From contig JBDKTJ010000186.1 in assembly GCA_039698075.1 (NCBI GenBank), forward strand, positions 1 through 6,655: a DNA stretch of 6,655 nucleotides, read 5' to 3'. Source of the stretch: JAJFVC01 sp039698075. GTDB taxonomy: Bacteria > Planctomycetota > Planctomycetia > Pirellulales > Thermoguttaceae. Positions 6,633-6,655 of this stretch are shown one piece after another. A program made the position numbers and the translations under genes. Numbering within the stretch: position 1 is the stretch's first letter; each line of letters opens with the position of its first letter. The notes under the pieces were generated by a model, which saw only the letters and a program-made list of their open reading frames with translations, was not told where the DNA came from and searched no databases.

Positions 6633-6648
6633 GCCACAAGTTAGTGGC
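6633..6648. repeat. Inverted repeat (5-bp stem, 6-nt loop) upstream of nusA
   Basis: GCCACAAGTTAGTGGC has perfect 5-base arms, GCCAC and GTGGC, around AAGTTA. It lies about 90 nt before the nusA start, near the window edge. It is not followed by a T run in the minus direction (GTCGTAAGAATTT), so it is not a typical terminator. It could be the hairpin end of an upstream transcript, a small dispersed palindrome, or chance. Confidence 0.5.
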
Positions 6649-6655
6649 TTCGACA

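Noticed and set aside
5358..6644. A 428-codon open frame on the plus strand opposite nusA
   Set aside because: Antisense shadow of nusA. The Leu/Asp/His-rich composition is typical of reversed GC-rich coding sequence, and it has no domain or ribosome site.
6565..6655. Possible tail of an upstream gene in the minus frame ending at TAG 6567-6565
   Set aside because: The roughly 30 residues (NLWRRKNLERLGQFVG and flanks) match no family I know and overlap the inverted repeat. An open frame of this length is expected by chance in GC-rich DNA.
6546..6655. A sigma-70 promoter for nusA
   Set aside because: I found no pair of -35 and -10 boxes with acceptable spacing; partial matches such as TATTGC lacked a partner.

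Overview
The window looks like a chromosomal piece of a GC-rich planctomycete, probably of the Pirellulales type. I base this on the style of the translation proteins: an IF-2 with a second IF2_N-like domain and a very long disordered linker, a NusA KH1 core reading DCVGACVGVRG, and a lysine/alanine-rich HhH-GPD-like protein behind rbfA. This is recognition from memory, not a database result. All five supported genes lie on the minus strand, so the transcriptional order runs from high to low coordinates. I found no tRNA, rRNA, CRISPR array, transposase or phage gene.

Layout in transcription order. Positions 6655-6546 are a leader with a 16-nt inverted repeat and a GAGGG ribosome site. nusA (6545-5169) encodes a transcription elongation/antitermination factor. 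A 65-nt spacer follows, with a 17-nt near-palindrome and a GGGAG ribosome site before the TTG start of infB (5103-2260), translation initiation factor IF-2. The infB 3' end is duplicated: a 74-nt unit covering the last codons, the stop codon and the bases just after it occurs about 2.4 times (2328-2154), the later copies being decayed. Three perfect ACTGACC heptamers (2150-2130) then abut rbfA (2122-1706), a 30S maturation factor whose start has no Shine-Dalgarno sequence. rbfA overlaps the next gene by ATGA. That gene (1709-789) encodes an HhH-GPD-fold protein without the catalytic lysine or iron-sulfur cysteines and with a histone-H1-like basic tail. After 72 nt comes a secreted TPR-repeat protein (716 to beyond position 1), cut off by the window edge.

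nusA-infB-rbfA is the widespread bacterial cluster linking transcription elongation, translation initiation and 30S maturation. The HhH-GPD-like gene is tied to it by start-stop overlap and may share its regulation. The TPR gene could be the last gene of the same transcript or have its own promoter; the sequence does not decide this.

I did not find an obviously new multi-gene system. The points most worth a second look are the repeated infB 3' end, the heptamer array against a Shine-Dalgarno-less rbfA start, and the apparently non-catalytic HhH-GPD-like protein coupled to rbfA.
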